The notes: generated by a model from the letters alone, not told the origin. Positions 14,141-23,170 are shown, counted from the first letter of the stretch. The stretch is DNA of 24,163 bases from an uncultured Mycoplasmatota bacterium (GCA_900545005.1 UQXO01000016.1:1-24163), one strand, 5' to 3'. Program-made: numbers and translations.

Positions 14141-16684
14141 CTAGATTTTAAACTCCTCAAAGAAATCCAATTGTTCTTCTTGATTAGCCTCTTTATCTTT
14201 AGATGTTTCTTCTTCCTTTAAAGTCTCTTTCTCTAAAGAATTATCTTCCAGATTCTTTTCCTCTTTGGATTCTTTCTTCTTTAGACTACTTTCTCTAATC
14301 GTACTCATAAAAACATCATCTATTTTATACTTACTAATATTTCCTCCCGTAGACTTTAAGTCTAAGATAGATATATCAGCATTCTTTATCTCTGTGATTT
14401 CACTATCACTCTTTAAGAATAATAAGTCTTTGCCATAAGTAAGTAAGGCTTTAATAATCTTATAGTCAAAAGATTTTACTTTCTTAATTAAAATACTACC
14501 CTTCTTAGCTCGATTATGTCTGTCTAAATCGGATACTTTAATTCTCTTAGCCGTCTTATTGTTAGTGAAAATACTTAAGTATTCTTGCGTCTCTAAGGAT
14601 AGACCCGCTACTAGATAATCATCTTTAAGATTCATCCCCTTGACTCCCGATGCTCGAGGTCCGACAACTGGAATCTCTTCCGTATCAATATTAACATAGT
14701 ACCCAGAAGCACTTATAAGAATCGTTCTTGGCGTTGAAAGATTAACACTAATAACTTCATCATCATCTTTTAACTTAAAAGCCAACATAGCTTTCGAATA
14801 ACGAGATACTACAAAGTCATTTAGTATTGATTGTTTAACCAAACCATTCTTCGTTACAAAAGTAATCTTTTCTTCAGGATTCTTTAAGATAAAAGCTCCT
14901 ACTATATATTCCGATTCTGCTAACCCCGTCACTAAGTTATTAATATGTTTACCAAGTTCTTTCCATTTACCCTCATAAATAGTATGCACAGGGACATATA
15001 GATATTGCCCTAAGTTTGTAAATATAACTAAGTTATCTAAAGTTGATACCTCAAAAAGATATTTTAAATAATCTCCCGGTTTTAAAGTAGTCTCATCCCC
15101 ATTACTTGAAGTATAACTCTTCATCGAAACTCTCTTAATATACCCTTCGTTAGATAACGCTACTATGACATTTTCTTTTGTAATTAAATCCGTCGTATCT
15201 AACTTAATATCGACAATTTCATCCACAATCTCTGTTTTTCTTGAGGTTGGATAATCTTTTTTTATCTTCTTTAATTCATACTTCATAACTTCTTTTAACT
15301 TTTCTTCATTACTTAAGATAAGCTCTAAGGCTTTTATATACTTAACTAGATTATCATGTTCTTCTTGTAATGCTAAGACATCAGTATTTGTTAAACGATA
15401 TAATTGTAATACAACAATTGCTTCGGCTTGCTCGTTATTAAAACCAAACTCTCTAACTAGGTTATCTTTAGCATCCGTCTTATTCTTCGATGCCCGAATA
15501 GTCTTAATGACATCATCTAAAATATCCATCATCTTTAAGAAACCATCAACGATATTTAATCTCTTCTTATAAGCTTCTAAATCAAATTTACTACGTCTTG
15601 TAATAACCTCTTTTTGATGAGCAATATAAGCATCAAGTAAAGGTAAAATTCCTAAAGTCATTGGTCGTTTATTAACAATAGCTACCATATTATAATTATA
15701 AGATACTTGTAAATCGGTATTTTTAAGTAAATAATTAATAATCAAATCACTATTCGCATTAGCTTTTAAGTCAATAGCAATACGAATACCCGTACGGTCA
15801 GTTTCATCACGAACTTCGGCGATACCATCAATTTTTTTGTCAATCCGAATAGCATCAATCTTGGCTACCATCATCGCTTTATTAACTTCAAAAGGAATCT
15901 CAGTTATGATAATTTGTTCTTTACCTTTATTCTTAACTATTTCATATTTACTGCGAACAATAACCCGTCCACGACCAGTAGAAAAGGCATCAATTATCCC
16001 ATTTTTTCCCATACAAATACCACCGGTTGGAAAATCTGGTCCTTTAACAATATCTAAAATGGTTTCTAAACGACAATTAGGACTGTCAATTCTTTTGATG
16101 GTAGCATCAATAATTTCCCCTAAGTTATGAGGAGGAATATTAGTGGCATAACCAGCTGAAATACCATTGGTACCATTAACTAAAAGAGCAGGAAATTTAG
16201 CTGGTAACACCGTTGGTTCCAATAACGTATCATCGAAATTTGGTGCCCATTCCACCGTACCCTTATCTAAATCTTTTAAAAGTTCATTAGCCACTTTGGA
16301 AAGTCTAGCCTCAGTATAACGGTAAGCCGCAGGACCATCCCCATCAATCGAACCATTATTTCCATGAATATCAATCAAAGGAACAGATTGTTTCCACCAC
16401 TGCGACATACGTACCATCGCATCATAAACAGAAGAATCGCCATGGGGATGGAATTTACCCAAAACATCTCCAACAGTCTTCGCACACTTCATAAAAGGAT
16501 GAAGAGCATCGTTATGATTAATATACATATCATATAAAATTCTTCTTTGAACCGGTTTTAAGCCATCACGAACATCGGGAATCGCACGGTCCTGAATAAT
16601 TTCTTTCGCATAAGCCCCAAATCGAAGACCCATTATTTCTTCTAAAGCATACTCTTGAATTTTTTTTACTGTATCATTTTGCAT
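14141..16684 (-). CDS. parC: DNA topoisomerase IV subunit A
   Basis: An 847-aa type IIA topoisomerase A subunit that cuts and rejoins DNA to unlink daughter chromosomes with ParE. The winged-helix and tower region carries RRILYDM (47-53) and the catalytic region AAYRYTEARLS with nucleophile Y123. The quinolone-resistance region is wild-type-like: HPHGDS84SVYD88, with the Ser present. The C-terminal beta-propeller (about 500-800) lacks an evident GyrA box, favouring ParC over GyrA. The tail (about 810-847) is a Lys/Glu-rich low-complexity extension. The start follows AGAGGGTGA of the parE stop, with 4 bp between the genes, so the pair is one operon. Partner order parE-parC is standard for Bacillota. 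Confidence 0.95.
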   Translation of the reverse strand: MQNDTVKKIQEYALEEIMGLRFGAYAKEIIQDRAIPDVRDGLKPVQRRILYDMYINHNDALHPFMKCAKTVGDVLGKFHPHGDSSVYDAMVRMSQWWKQSVPLIDIHGNNGSIDGDGPAAYRYTEARLSKVANELLKDLDKGTVEWAPNFDDTLLEPTVLPAKFPALLVNGTNGISAGYATNIPPHNLGEIIDATIKRIDSPNCRLETILDIVKGPDFPTGGICMGKNGIIDAFSTGRGRVIVRSKYEIVKNKGKEQIIITEIPFEVNKAMMVAKIDAIRIDKKIDGIAEVRDETDRTGIRIAIDLKANANSDLIINYLLKNTDLQVSYNYNMVAIVNKRPMTLGILPLLDAYIAHQKEVITRRSKFDLEAYKKRLNIVDGFLKMMDILDDVIKTIRASKNKTDAKDNLVREFGFNNEQAEAIVVLQLYRLTNTDVLALQEEHDNLVKYIKALELILSNEEKLKEVMKYELKKIKKDYPTSRKTEIVDEIVDIKLDTTDLITKENVIVALSNEGYIKRVSMKSYTSSNGDETTLKPGDYLKYLFEVSTLDNLVIFTNLGQYLYVPVHTIYEGKWKELGKHINNLVTGLAESEYIVGAFILKNPEEKITFVTKNGLVKQSILNDFVVSRYSKAMLAFKLKDDDEVISVNLSTPRTILISASGYYVNIDTEEIPVVGPRASGVKGMNLKDDYLVAGLSLETQEYLSIFTNNKTAKRIKVSDLDRHNRAKKGSILIKKVKSFDYKIIKALLTYGKDLLFLKSDSEITEIKNADISILDLKSTGGNISKYKIDDVFMSTIRESSLKKKESKEEKNLEDNSLEKETLKEEETSKDKEANQEEQLDFFEEFKI

Positions 16685-16688
16685 ATAA

Positions 16689-18596
16689 TCACCCTCTATA
16701 ATCGTCTTCTAAAGTGAATTCAACATTCTCATCAATCCACTCTTTTCTTGGTTCAACCTTATCCCCCATTAAAACTTCTACTCGTTTTTGAGCTAAGGCC
16801 GCATCATTAATATTAACTCTAATTAAAGTTCTCGTCTGGGGATTCATAGTAGTCTCCCAAAGTTGTTCCGGATTCATCTCACCTAAACCCTTATATCTTT
16901 GAATTGTATACTTACCTGTATTATTATTCTTAATTTCATTTAATTCATCATCACTATAAGCATAGATTTGTTTATTCTTCCCATAGTCTAATTTATACAA
17001 AGGAGGAAGAGCAATATAAAGTTTACCAGCTTCAATAAGTCCTCGCATATAATGATAAAAGAATGTTAAAAGTAAAATCTGAATATGCGCCCCATCGACA
17101 TCAGCATCCGTCATAATAATTACTTTATCATAATTAGATTCACTAGCATCAAAATTAGCTCCCACTCCAGCTCCAATGGTATAAATAAGGGTATTAATTT
17201 CTTCATTCTTATAAATATCATCCATACTAGCTTTCGCTGTATTTAAAACTTTACCCCTTAACGGCAAGATAGCTTGAAATTTACGGTCTCTTCCCCCTTT
17301 AGCAGAACCCCCGGCAGAATCTCCCTCAACTAAGAATAATTCATTAATCTTAGGATTCTTACTCTGAGCAGGGGCTAGTTTACCCGACAAATTCTTCTCT
17401 TGTTTACTATTTTTCTTGCCATTTCTTGCTTCTTCTCTGGCTTTTCTAGCCGCTTCCCTCGCAGCCTTACTCTTCTGAGCTTTCTCTAATATTGTAAGAG
17501 CAATCTCTTTATTCTCTTCTAAAAAGAATTGTAAATTCTCATAAACCACATCATTAGTAGCTACTCTTGCCTCAGGTGTTCCTAGTTTCCCCTTAGTCTG
17601 TCCTTCAAATTGCAATAACTCTTCGGGAATCTTTAAATTAATAACAGCTGTTAAACCTTCTCTAACATCACTACCATCTAAAACATTATCTTTTCCCTTA
17701 AAAATATTATTCTGTTTCGCATAGTCATTAAATACTTTCGTAATAGCCGTCTTAAACCCAACTTCATGAGAACCACCATCACCCGTTTTAACATTATTAA
17801 CAAACGATAAAATTTCTTCTTGATAAGATGAAGTATATTGCATAGCCACATCTACTTCAATCCCATTCTTCATACCTTTAAAATTAATAACTTTATGTAA
17901 AGGAGTCTTATTCTCATTCATATAATCAATAAATGATACTAATCCATTCTCATAATGATACTTAACATCTTTATTATCCACTTCATCAACAACTTCAATA
18001 GTTATTCCACTAAGTAAAAAAGCAGACTCCTGCATTCTCTCCGCAATAGTTGTAAAAGAAAATTGTGTCGATTTAAATATCTCCTCATCAGGTAAGAAAG
18101 TAACAGTTGTGCCTGTTTTATTAGTACTTCCTATTGTATGTAGAGGTACATCTAATTTTCCCCCATCTTTAAAGCGAATATTAGAAATAACCCCATCACG
18201 ATAGATAGTAACATCCATTCTTTTGGATAAGGCATTAACAACAGAAGCACCAACACCATGCAACCCACCAGATACTTTATAACCAGCTTCACTAAATTTA
18301 CCACCAGCATGTAATACGGTGTAGATAACTTCCGGAGTAGATTTTCCTGATTCATGCATCCCAATTGGGACCCCACGACCACGGTCGCTTACCGTTACCG
18401 AGCCATCTTTATTTAAAGATATTTTAACATAATCCCCATAACCATTGATAGCTTCATCGATAGCATTATCGACAATCTCCCAGACTAAATGATGCAATCC
18501 TCTTTTATCAGTTGAGCCTATATACATACCCGGTCTTTTTCTTACAGCCTCTAGGCCTTCTAAAATCTTGATGCTTGATTCATCATATTTTACCAT
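16689..18596 (-). CDS. parE: DNA topoisomerase IV subunit B
   Basis: A 635-aa ATPase subunit of topoisomerase IV. In order: GHKL ATPase (EIVDNAIDEA; DRGRGVP; YKVSGGLHGVGASVVNALS), transducer with the QTKGKLGTPEAR loop, TOPRIM with EGDSAGG (about 424-430) and TDADVDGAHI, and the C-terminal QRYKGLGEMNPEQLWETTM segment. A Lys/Arg/Ala-rich linker (about 375-412) precedes the TOPRIM domain. Length fits ParE/GyrB. ATG 18596 (MVKYDE) is preferred over GTG 18605, with AGAGGTGA 7 nt upstream. The TGA stop overlaps the parC ribosome binding site. The pairing with parC, and the sequence around GKFSEAGYKVSGGLHG, favour ParE over GyrB. Confidence 0.95.
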   Translation of the reverse strand: MVKYDESSIKILEGLEAVRKRPGMYIGSTDKRGLHHLVWEIVDNAIDEAINGYGDYVKISLNKDGSVTVSDRGRGVPIGMHESGKSTPEVIYTVLHAGGKFSEAGYKVSGGLHGVGASVVNALSKRMDVTIYRDGVISNIRFKDGGKLDVPLHTIGSTNKTGTTVTFLPDEEIFKSTQFSFTTIAERMQESAFLLSGITIEVVDEVDNKDVKYHYENGLVSFIDYMNENKTPLHKVINFKGMKNGIEVDVAMQYTSSYQEEILSFVNNVKTGDGGSHEVGFKTAITKVFNDYAKQNNIFKGKDNVLDGSDVREGLTAVINLKIPEELLQFEGQTKGKLGTPEARVATNDVVYENLQFFLEENKEIALTILEKAQKSKAAREAARKAREEARNGKKNSKQEKNLSGKLAPAQSKNPKINELFLVEGDSAGGSAKGGRDRKFQAILPLRGKVLNTAKASMDDIYKNEEINTLIYTIGAGVGANFDASESNYDKVIIMTDADVDGAHIQILLLTFFYHYMRGLIEAGKLYIALPPLYKLDYGKNKQIYAYSDDELNEIKNNNTGKYTIQRYKGLGEMNPEQLWETTMNPQTRTLIRVNINDAALAQKRVEVLMGDKVEPRKEWIDENVEFTLEDDYRG

Positions 18597-18774
18597 TTTA
18601 ATCACCTCTTACTAGATTAACATAATTTTCAGATTTTTAAAAGCTCTTAAAGTCAAAAATCATCCAAAAAAAAGCCATTATTTTCCAGAATAATCACCAT
18701 TTCTTAACTTATATATTAATACTTATAACCATACCTTATATAGGAATTTATCAGAGCTAAATCATCTCCTAATC

Positions 18775-18808
18775 AAAAAAAGAACGACTCTCTTAAAGAA
18801 TCATTCTC
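18775..18808 (-). terminator. thrS operon terminator
   Basis: On the minus strand AGAATGATTCT, loop TTAAG, AGAGTCGTTCT and seven T. The 11-bp stem includes G-U pairs. Confidence 0.8.
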
Positions 18809-18814
18809 TTCTAA

Positions 18815-20569
18815 CTATCTAGTCTTATTTTCTATTTCTTCTTTAACTTTACTTACAAATTCATCTAAAGTAATAGTAACTTTCTCTTCACTTTGACTAG
18901 TTCTATAAGTTACTGTTCTATCCTTAGTCTCATTATCTCCAAGTACTAGGATATAAGGATTTTTACTCATAATAGCTTCTCTCATCTTATATCCCACTTT
19001 TTCTTCTCGATCATCAAGACTAACTCTAATACCATTCTTTCTTAATGAATTTTCTACTTCTTTAGCATATTCTAAATGATAATTATTATTAACAGGGATA
19101 ATATTTACTTGATGAGGAGCAAGCCATAATGGTAGATATCCCTTAGTCTCTTCAAGTAAAAAGGCAATAAATCTATCTAAAGAACCTAAAATAGCTCTAT
19201 GAATAACAACAGGTCTTACTTTTTCATTATCTTCATTAATATATTCTAGTTCAAATCTTTCTGGTAATTGATAATCTAATTGAACCGTTGATAAAGTTTC
19301 ATCATGCCCAATCGCACTTCTTACTTGAACATCAATCTTTGGTCCATAGAATGCTGCTTCACCCTCGGCTTCATAATACTCATGCCCCGTATTTTTTAAA
19401 ATAGTTCTTAAAGCATTCTCACTCTTTTCCCATAATTCATCATTTCCAAAATACTTATCAACATTCTTTGTATCTCTTAGGGATAATCTAAATTTAAAAT
19501 CTTTAAAGCCAAAATCTTTATAAACATCTAAGATTAAATCAATTACTCCTTTGACTTCAGATTCAATTTGATCCGGACGACAGAAAATATGGGAATCATT
19601 TTGAGTAAAGGCTCTAGTTCTTTCAATACCACATACGGCCCCACTAGCTTCATATCTAAAGTCATTAGCAATCTCGGCAATCCTAATTGGTAAATCACGA
19701 TAAGAATGTAATCTATTCTTAAACATCATCATATGATGAGGACAATTCATTGGTCTTAAAACATAAGCCTCATCATCAAGTTCCATCTTAGGAAACATAT
19801 CATCTTTATAATGATCCCAATGTCCAGAAGTCTTATAAAGTTCAACATTACCAAGAGAAGGCGTCATAACATGTTGATATCCTAAAGAAATTTCTTTATC
19901 CATAATATAATCTACTAAAGCTCTACGAACAATAAAACCATTTGGTAACCACATCGGAAGTCCTTTACCAACTAAATCACTAAACATAAATATGCCTAAA
20001 TCTTTACCAAGTTTTCTATGATCTCTAGCTTTAGCATCTTCTAATTCAGCAAGGTGTTGTTCTAAAGCCTCCGGAGTATCAAAACATACACCATAAATTC
20101 TTTGTAATACTTTATTTTTAGAATCGCCTTTATAATAAGCCCCACTAAACTTTAAAAGCTTAAAATTCTTAAGCATCTTAACATTATCAACATGTGGACC
20201 ACGACAAAGGTCGGTAAAATCACCTTGACTGTAGCAAGATATCACTTCATCTTCAGGCATATTTTCAATTAAATCTATTTTATATGGATCATCTTTAAAC
20301 ATTTCTAAAGCTTCTTGTTTACTAATTTCATGTCTAATAATTTTCTTACCATCTTTAGCAATCTTTTTCATTTCCTTAGAAATCTTTTCAATATCTTCAT
20401 CAGTTAAAACTATATCTCCAAGATCCATATCATAATAAAATCCCTCTTCTACTACAGGTCCTACCCAAAATTTAGCATTGGGATATAAGTGTTTAACAGC
20501 CTGAGCCATTAAGTGAGCACATGAGTGATTAAGTACACTTAAATTTTTATCTTCTTTAATATTTATCAT
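18815..20569 (-). CDS. thrS: Threonyl-tRNA synthetase lacking the TGS domain
   Basis: A 584-aa class II synthetase that charges tRNA-Thr. It begins at the editing domain: HSCAHLMAQAVKH (HxxxH) starts at about residue 16, with the editing GDFTDLCRGPHVD later. The catalytic domain shows MNCPHH (Zn Cys), motif 2 FRYEASG, QNDSHIF (Zn His) and VVIHRAILGSLDRF (Zn His, motif 3). The anticodon-binding domain follows (PHQVNIIPVN). Most bacterial ThrRS have about 60 more residues (TGS) at the N-terminus. Upstream sequence in any frame does not supply one, because a different small ORF and the T-box occupy it. ATG 20569 is preferred over ATG 20593: AGGAAGAGG sits about 8 nt upstream and the start then follows the preceding ORF's stop. 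Expression is controlled by the T-box leader. Confidence 0.95.
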   Translation of the reverse strand: MINIKEDKNLSVLNHSCAHLMAQAVKHLYPNAKFWVGPVVEEGFYYDMDLGDIVLTDEDIEKISKEMKKIAKDGKKIIRHEISKQEALEMFKDDPYKIDLIENMPEDEVISCYSQGDFTDLCRGPHVDNVKMLKNFKLLKFSGAYYKGDSKNKVLQRIYGVCFDTPEALEQHLAELEDAKARDHRKLGKDLGIFMFSDLVGKGLPMWLPNGFIVRRALVDYIMDKEISLGYQHVMTPSLGNVELYKTSGHWDHYKDDMFPKMELDDEAYVLRPMNCPHHMMMFKNRLHSYRDLPIRIAEIANDFRYEASGAVCGIERTRAFTQNDSHIFCRPDQIESEVKGVIDLILDVYKDFGFKDFKFRLSLRDTKNVDKYFGNDELWEKSENALRTILKNTGHEYYEAEGEAAFYGPKIDVQVRSAIGHDETLSTVQLDYQLPERFELEYINEDNEKVRPVVIHRAILGSLDRFIAFLLEETKGYLPLWLAPHQVNIIPVNNNYHLEYAKEVENSLRKNGIRVSLDDREEKVGYKMREAIMSKNPYILVLGDNETKDRTVTYRTSQSEEKVTITLDEFVSKVKEEIENKTR

Positions 20570-20570
20570 T

Positions 20571-20795
20571 TTATTTACCTCTTCCTTTTTCATCTATCTT
20601 ATTATAAGAGCCATAAAGCTCCAAATTAGTCATTGCCATTACTAACTCTTTTTTTACTATTTCCTTCTTTTGCATTAACAAATTTTTCTTATCATTAGAT
20701 TCTGCGATCGTAATTTGATAGTTAACTTCAAAAAGTTCCCGTTTTTTTATTCTTACTAATTTTTCATAATCATCTTTAGTCATCTGTGTCTTCAT
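20571..20795 (-). CDS. Hypothetical 74-aa protein between T-box and thrS
   Basis: A small Lys/Glu-rich helical protein (KLVRIKKRELFEVNYQITIAE; NLLMQKKEIVKKELVMAMTNL) with coiled-coil character. Family unknown, and it does not resemble a TGS domain. Its stop lies 1 nt before the thrS start, so translation of the two is probably coupled. The start is uncertain: ATG 20795 has only AGGT nearby, while a perfect AGGAGG lies 16 nt upstream with no start codon at normal distance. An in-frame TAA blocks any longer start. Being inside the T-box-controlled unit, it would rise under threonine starvation together with thrS. Confidence 0.6.
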   Translation of the reverse strand: MKTQMTKDDYEKLVRIKKRELFEVNYQITIAESNDKKNLLMQKKEIVKKELVMAMTNLELYGSYNKIDEKGRGK

Positions 20796-20821
20796 CAGTT
20801 CTTACCTAAAACCTCCTAAAT

Positions 20822-21026
20822 AAAAAAACGCACTAATGACCCCTCAAAGGAGCAATTAATGCGGTACCATCCTTAATTTTACTTAATTTTTATAACGGCC
20901 TTAACCGGACTAGTTTTGCTAGCCAATTCATAGGTAGTAATTACTTAACTCTTTTATCTATCTTCCACCAGTGATAAACTCTCTTTAAAAAGCAATTTAA
21001 ATAATCTTGTCCTAATCAAAATTGTT
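20822..21026 (-). promoter_or_regulatory. T-box riboswitch (threonine) controlling thrS
   Basis: On the minus strand the leader shows AGAGAG near its start, a specifier-loop ACTACC with ACC (20933-20935) as the likely Thr specifier codon, and the conserved T-box AAGGATGGTACCGC (20861-20874). A terminator follows: CGCATTAATTGCTCC pairs with GGGGTCATTAGTGCG and ends in seven T (20822-20828). Uncharged tRNA-Thr would favour the antiterminator and let transcription into the 74-aa gene and thrS. Confidence 0.92.
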
Positions 21027-21032
21027 AAATTA

Positions 21033-21061
21033 ATTTTATGGCTATTTTCTTTGAAAGTCAA
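21033..21061 (-). promoter_or_regulatory. Promoter of the T-box/thrS operon
   Basis: On the minus strand TTGACT (21056-21061), a 17-bp spacer and TAAAAT (21033-21038). The -35 lies 10 bp after the stop of the preceding gene. Confidence 0.75.
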
Positions 21062-21070
21062 TACCTTCTA

Positions 21071-21619
21071 CTAATTTTTTTTGCTTAAGGATTTATAAAT
21101 AGCCAATTTTTGTCTTAACTCAGGAGCATACAATTCTTTAACTAATTCAGGATAATCTTTAGCAATAACCATTGTTCCAGTTAAATTTTTAACTTTACCC
21201 TCTTTAAAAGCCGTTAAAGTCTCTTTTGACTGGTCAATCAAATAAGTAAATTCTAAAGAATCCAATAAATTTTTAAAATTATCAGCTGAAATAACTATAG
21301 TGTTTGTCTTATTTAATATTTCGGTTCTGACCATTTCTCCAGAATCAAAACGTTTCATATGATAATCAATCATCTCTGGTAAATCAAAGCGAATATAAAT
21401 ACTCCCATTACGCAAATATAAACGATAATTAGTATCCATACTTACGCTAGCACTTTTTAAATCACTGCCTAGTCTATTAATGCCATCTAAAGCAGCTAAA
21501 TTTAATTCACCATTAATTACATTTAAAAAGTTTCCAAATCTTTTAACATAACCCTCTTCAATTCTCTTTCCAATGTTAATCATACTCACAAAATCTTTCG
21601 TAAAATTATTATTTTCCAT
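21071..21619 (-). CDS. Hypothetical protein, 182 aa
   Basis: Not recognised. A soluble protein without signal peptide; residues about 60-110 look beta-rich (NYRLYLRNGSIYIRFDLPE; TNTIVISADNFKNLL) and the ends are helical. It starts at ATG 21619 with AGGGAG 9 nt upstream; a TTG 6 nt earlier is too close to that site. The gene lies 22 bp downstream of the lipoprotein gene and probably shares its transcript. No terminator separates it from the thrS promoter region. Function unknown. Confidence 0.65.
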   Translation of the reverse strand: MENNNFTKDFVSMINIGKRIEEGYVKRFGNFLNVINGELNLAALDGINRLGSDLKSASVSMDTNYRLYLRNGSIYIRFDLPEMIDYHMKRFDSGEMVRTEILNKTNTIVISADNFKNLLDSLEFTYLIDQSKETLTAFKEGKVKNLTGTMVIAKDYPELVKELYAPELRQKLAIYKSLSKKN

Positions 21620-21641
21620 ATCCAAAATCTCCCTCTAACAA

Positions 21642-22193
21642 TTACTTACAAGTATTAGTTTTACTCTTTTTACTTAGAATATTTGTACAATCACTATCAG
21701 TACAAACAAACTTATCTTTTAAGTAAAAAGTTCTATTATTCGTAATACTTAAAGTTCCATCTTCGTTCAATATATAATTGCCTTTTTCAACTAAGGCATC
21801 AACATTATCCAAATTAGTACTATAAATAAATTCTTTCTTGCCTTTAACTTCTAACTTTTCACTAGTAACAATAAAACTCTTCTTTTCAACTTTTTCTACT
21901 CCTGCTAATGATTTAGCCATTTCCACAAGCTCAGTAGCTTTGCTATTGTCACTAAAATAAATAGTTATTGAAGTATTACCCTTTTCTAAAGAATCAATTA
22001 CATCATATGATTTATAATTACCAAATTCTTTGATTTTACTCTCTATATTACTTATTTGTTTGTCTGTTGCCTCACTCTTAGTGACAATAATGGCCCCGAA
22101 TACTTCTGTACTACGACACCAAGTTCCCTTAAACTTATTACAGCCACTAAGCAGTAATATCGCCAGCACCAACACTAAAACTTTCTTTTTCAT
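21642..22193 (-). CDS. Small lipoprotein, 183 aa
   Basis: A signal peptide with lipobox (KKKVLVLVLAILLLSGC, Cys18) marks it as a lipoprotein attached to the outer face of the membrane. Residues about 35-110 contain two similar beta-alpha-beta units (IIVTKSEATDKQISNIESKI and TSITIYFSDNSKATELVEM, each followed by a V-x-K-V-E-like strand). This recalls the ferredoxin-like extracellular domain of FtsX, but the likeness is only a pattern. The C-terminal half has four Cys (KFVCTDSDCTNI and a terminal CK, plus WCRS early) that could form disulfides. AGAGG lies 10 nt before the ATG, with a promoter at 22219-22247. The 182-aa gene follows in the same direction. Confidence 0.75.
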   Translation of the reverse strand: MKKKVLVLVLAILLLSGCNKFKGTWCRSTEVFGAIIVTKSEATDKQISNIESKIKEFGNYKSYDVIDSLEKGNTSITIYFSDNSKATELVEMAKSLAGVEKVEKKSFIVTSEKLEVKGKKEFIYSTNLDNVDALVEKGNYILNEDGTLSITNNRTFYLKDKFVCTDSDCTNILSKKSKTNTCK

Positions 22194-22218
22194 CTAAATC
22201 AACCTCTTTTGAATTGCT

Positions 22219-22247
22219 ACTATAGCACAACTCTTCCTAACTTACAA
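22219..22247 (-). promoter_or_regulatory. Promoter of the lipoprotein gene
   Basis: On the minus strand TTGTAA (22242-22247), a 17-bp spacer and TATAGT (22219-22224), about 25 bp before the start codon. Confidence 0.65.
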
Positions 22248-22375
22248 GCTTTTTCAACACTTTTTATTTTTTATAAAAATTTCTTTATTATTCTTTACTT
22301 TTCTTTCTCTTTTTAATAACTAATCAAAAATTCCAAATATTATCCTCTGTTCTATATAAGGTTATTTTTTAACTT

Positions 22376-22693
22376 TCAATTATTTTTATGTTCAATTAGA
22401 CTGATTATTTCTTTTTTATCCTTTTCACTTAGACCATTAAAACCTCTTATAAAGGCAATATCATTATTATCTATTGGACAATCTTCAGCAATTAATTCAT
22501 TTATACTTATATGATATAGCTTTGATAAATTGCTTAATTCCTGTAAGCCTATTTTTCGATTACCCTTCTCAATTCTTAATATTGCATCTCTACCTACATT
22601 TAAATTATCTGCAACCTGTTCTTGTGTTAATCCCATACACTTTCTAATTTTTCTTAGTCTTTCTCCCATTTTTTGATAATCTATTTTATCCAT
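22376..22693 (-). CDS. XRE-family helix-turn-helix regulator, 105 aa
   Basis: A single-domain Cro/CI-type repressor: residues about 10-65 form HTH_3 (ERLRKIRKCMGLTQEQVADN, then VGRDAILRIEKGNRKIGLQELSNLSKLYHISINELI). The C-terminal tail of 40 residues (GFNGLSEKDKKEIISLIEHK) is the helical dimerisation type common in such regulators. It has a near-consensus promoter whose -35 lies inside a perfect inverted repeat, so it very likely represses itself. No target operon adjoins except the decayed AbiE-type pair upstream, so it may be a leftover regulator of a degraded mobile element. Confidence 0.9.
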   Translation of the reverse strand: MDKIDYQKMGERLRKIRKCMGLTQEQVADNLNVGRDAILRIEKGNRKIGLQELSNLSKLYHISINELIAEDCPIDNNDIAFIRGFNGLSEKDKKEIISLIEHKNN

Positions 22694-22724
22694 ATATAAC
22701 GCCTATCTTTCCCAACACATTTAT

Positions 22725-22756
22725 ATTATACAAAGATATGTTGAAAATATCAACAT
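22725..22756 (-). promoter_or_regulatory. Promoter with overlapping operator of the XRE regulator
   Basis: On the minus strand TTGATA (22748-22753), a 17-bp spacer and TATAAT (22725-22730). The inverted repeat ATGTTGA around a 5-bp centre (22738-22756) covers the -35, fitting autorepression. Confidence 0.8.
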
Positions 22757-22809
22757 TTATATTATTTTACCATTTATTTATAAGATATTATTTGTCCCTT
22801 ATATAAAAA

Positions 22810-22842
22810 AATCAACCATTGATTATAAGTCGCCAGTTGATT
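22810..22842. terminator. Hairpin with T-runs on both strands
   Basis: AATCAAC (22810-22816) pairs with GTTGATT (22836-22842), loop 19 nt, with T-rich tracts on both strands. It lies just beyond the broken toxin gene and probably was its terminator. The A6TCAACCA part recurs at 24087-24099. Confidence 0.4.
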
Positions 22843-22846
22843 CTTT

Positions 22847-23170
22847 TTAAATATTTTTCTTTAAATAGCTAAGTCTTGCATTATCATCTATCTCTATTGA
22901 CATTATTCCTTTAATCATTTTAACTATTGTTTCTTAATTAAAACTTGCATTTCTAAAAGTCATATCAATATCCATAGTAGTTCTATTTTCCACCCCAAAT
23001 AATGTACTTAAATAAAATCCGTCTTTTAATATAAAATTATTTTTGTATTTACTAACTGATAGCCTTTCTATAAATATATCATACATATAAAGTATAAGTA
23101 ATGTATTATAATACATATTCTTTTCTTTAGAAGTATTTCTTAGTTTATCTTTTAACTGCATACTATTCAT
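22847..23170 (-). pseudogene. Truncated AbiEii-type toxin remnant
   Basis: The open part encodes 78 aa: MNSMQLKDKLRNTSKEKNMY, then FILKDGFYLSTLFGVENRTT and the DID metal motif (MDIDMTF). This is the beginning of an AbiEii-family nucleotidyltransferase, normally about 270-300 aa. The usual K-G-G-F reads K-D-G-F, so one motif Gly is lost. A TAA at 22934-22936 interrupts the frame, yet the same frame continues family-like for 28 codons (ETIVKMIKGIMSIEIDDN) to a second stop at 22847. The remaining two thirds are missing. It overlaps its antitoxin remnant by 8 bp, the same spacing as the intact pair at 7296-8745. It cannot be an active toxin. Confidence 0.75.

Noticed and set aside
15837..16130. 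Antisense 97-codon frame in parC
   Set aside because: Mirror of a conserved topoisomerase region; no independent start signal.
16689..16700. Mycoplasma-type code (TGA as Trp)
   Set aside because: parE ends at TGA exactly where the parC ribosome binding site and start follow, and Trp is encoded by TGG throughout.
18152..18382. 76-codon frame within parE
   Set aside because: Alternative frame of the conserved ATPase domain.
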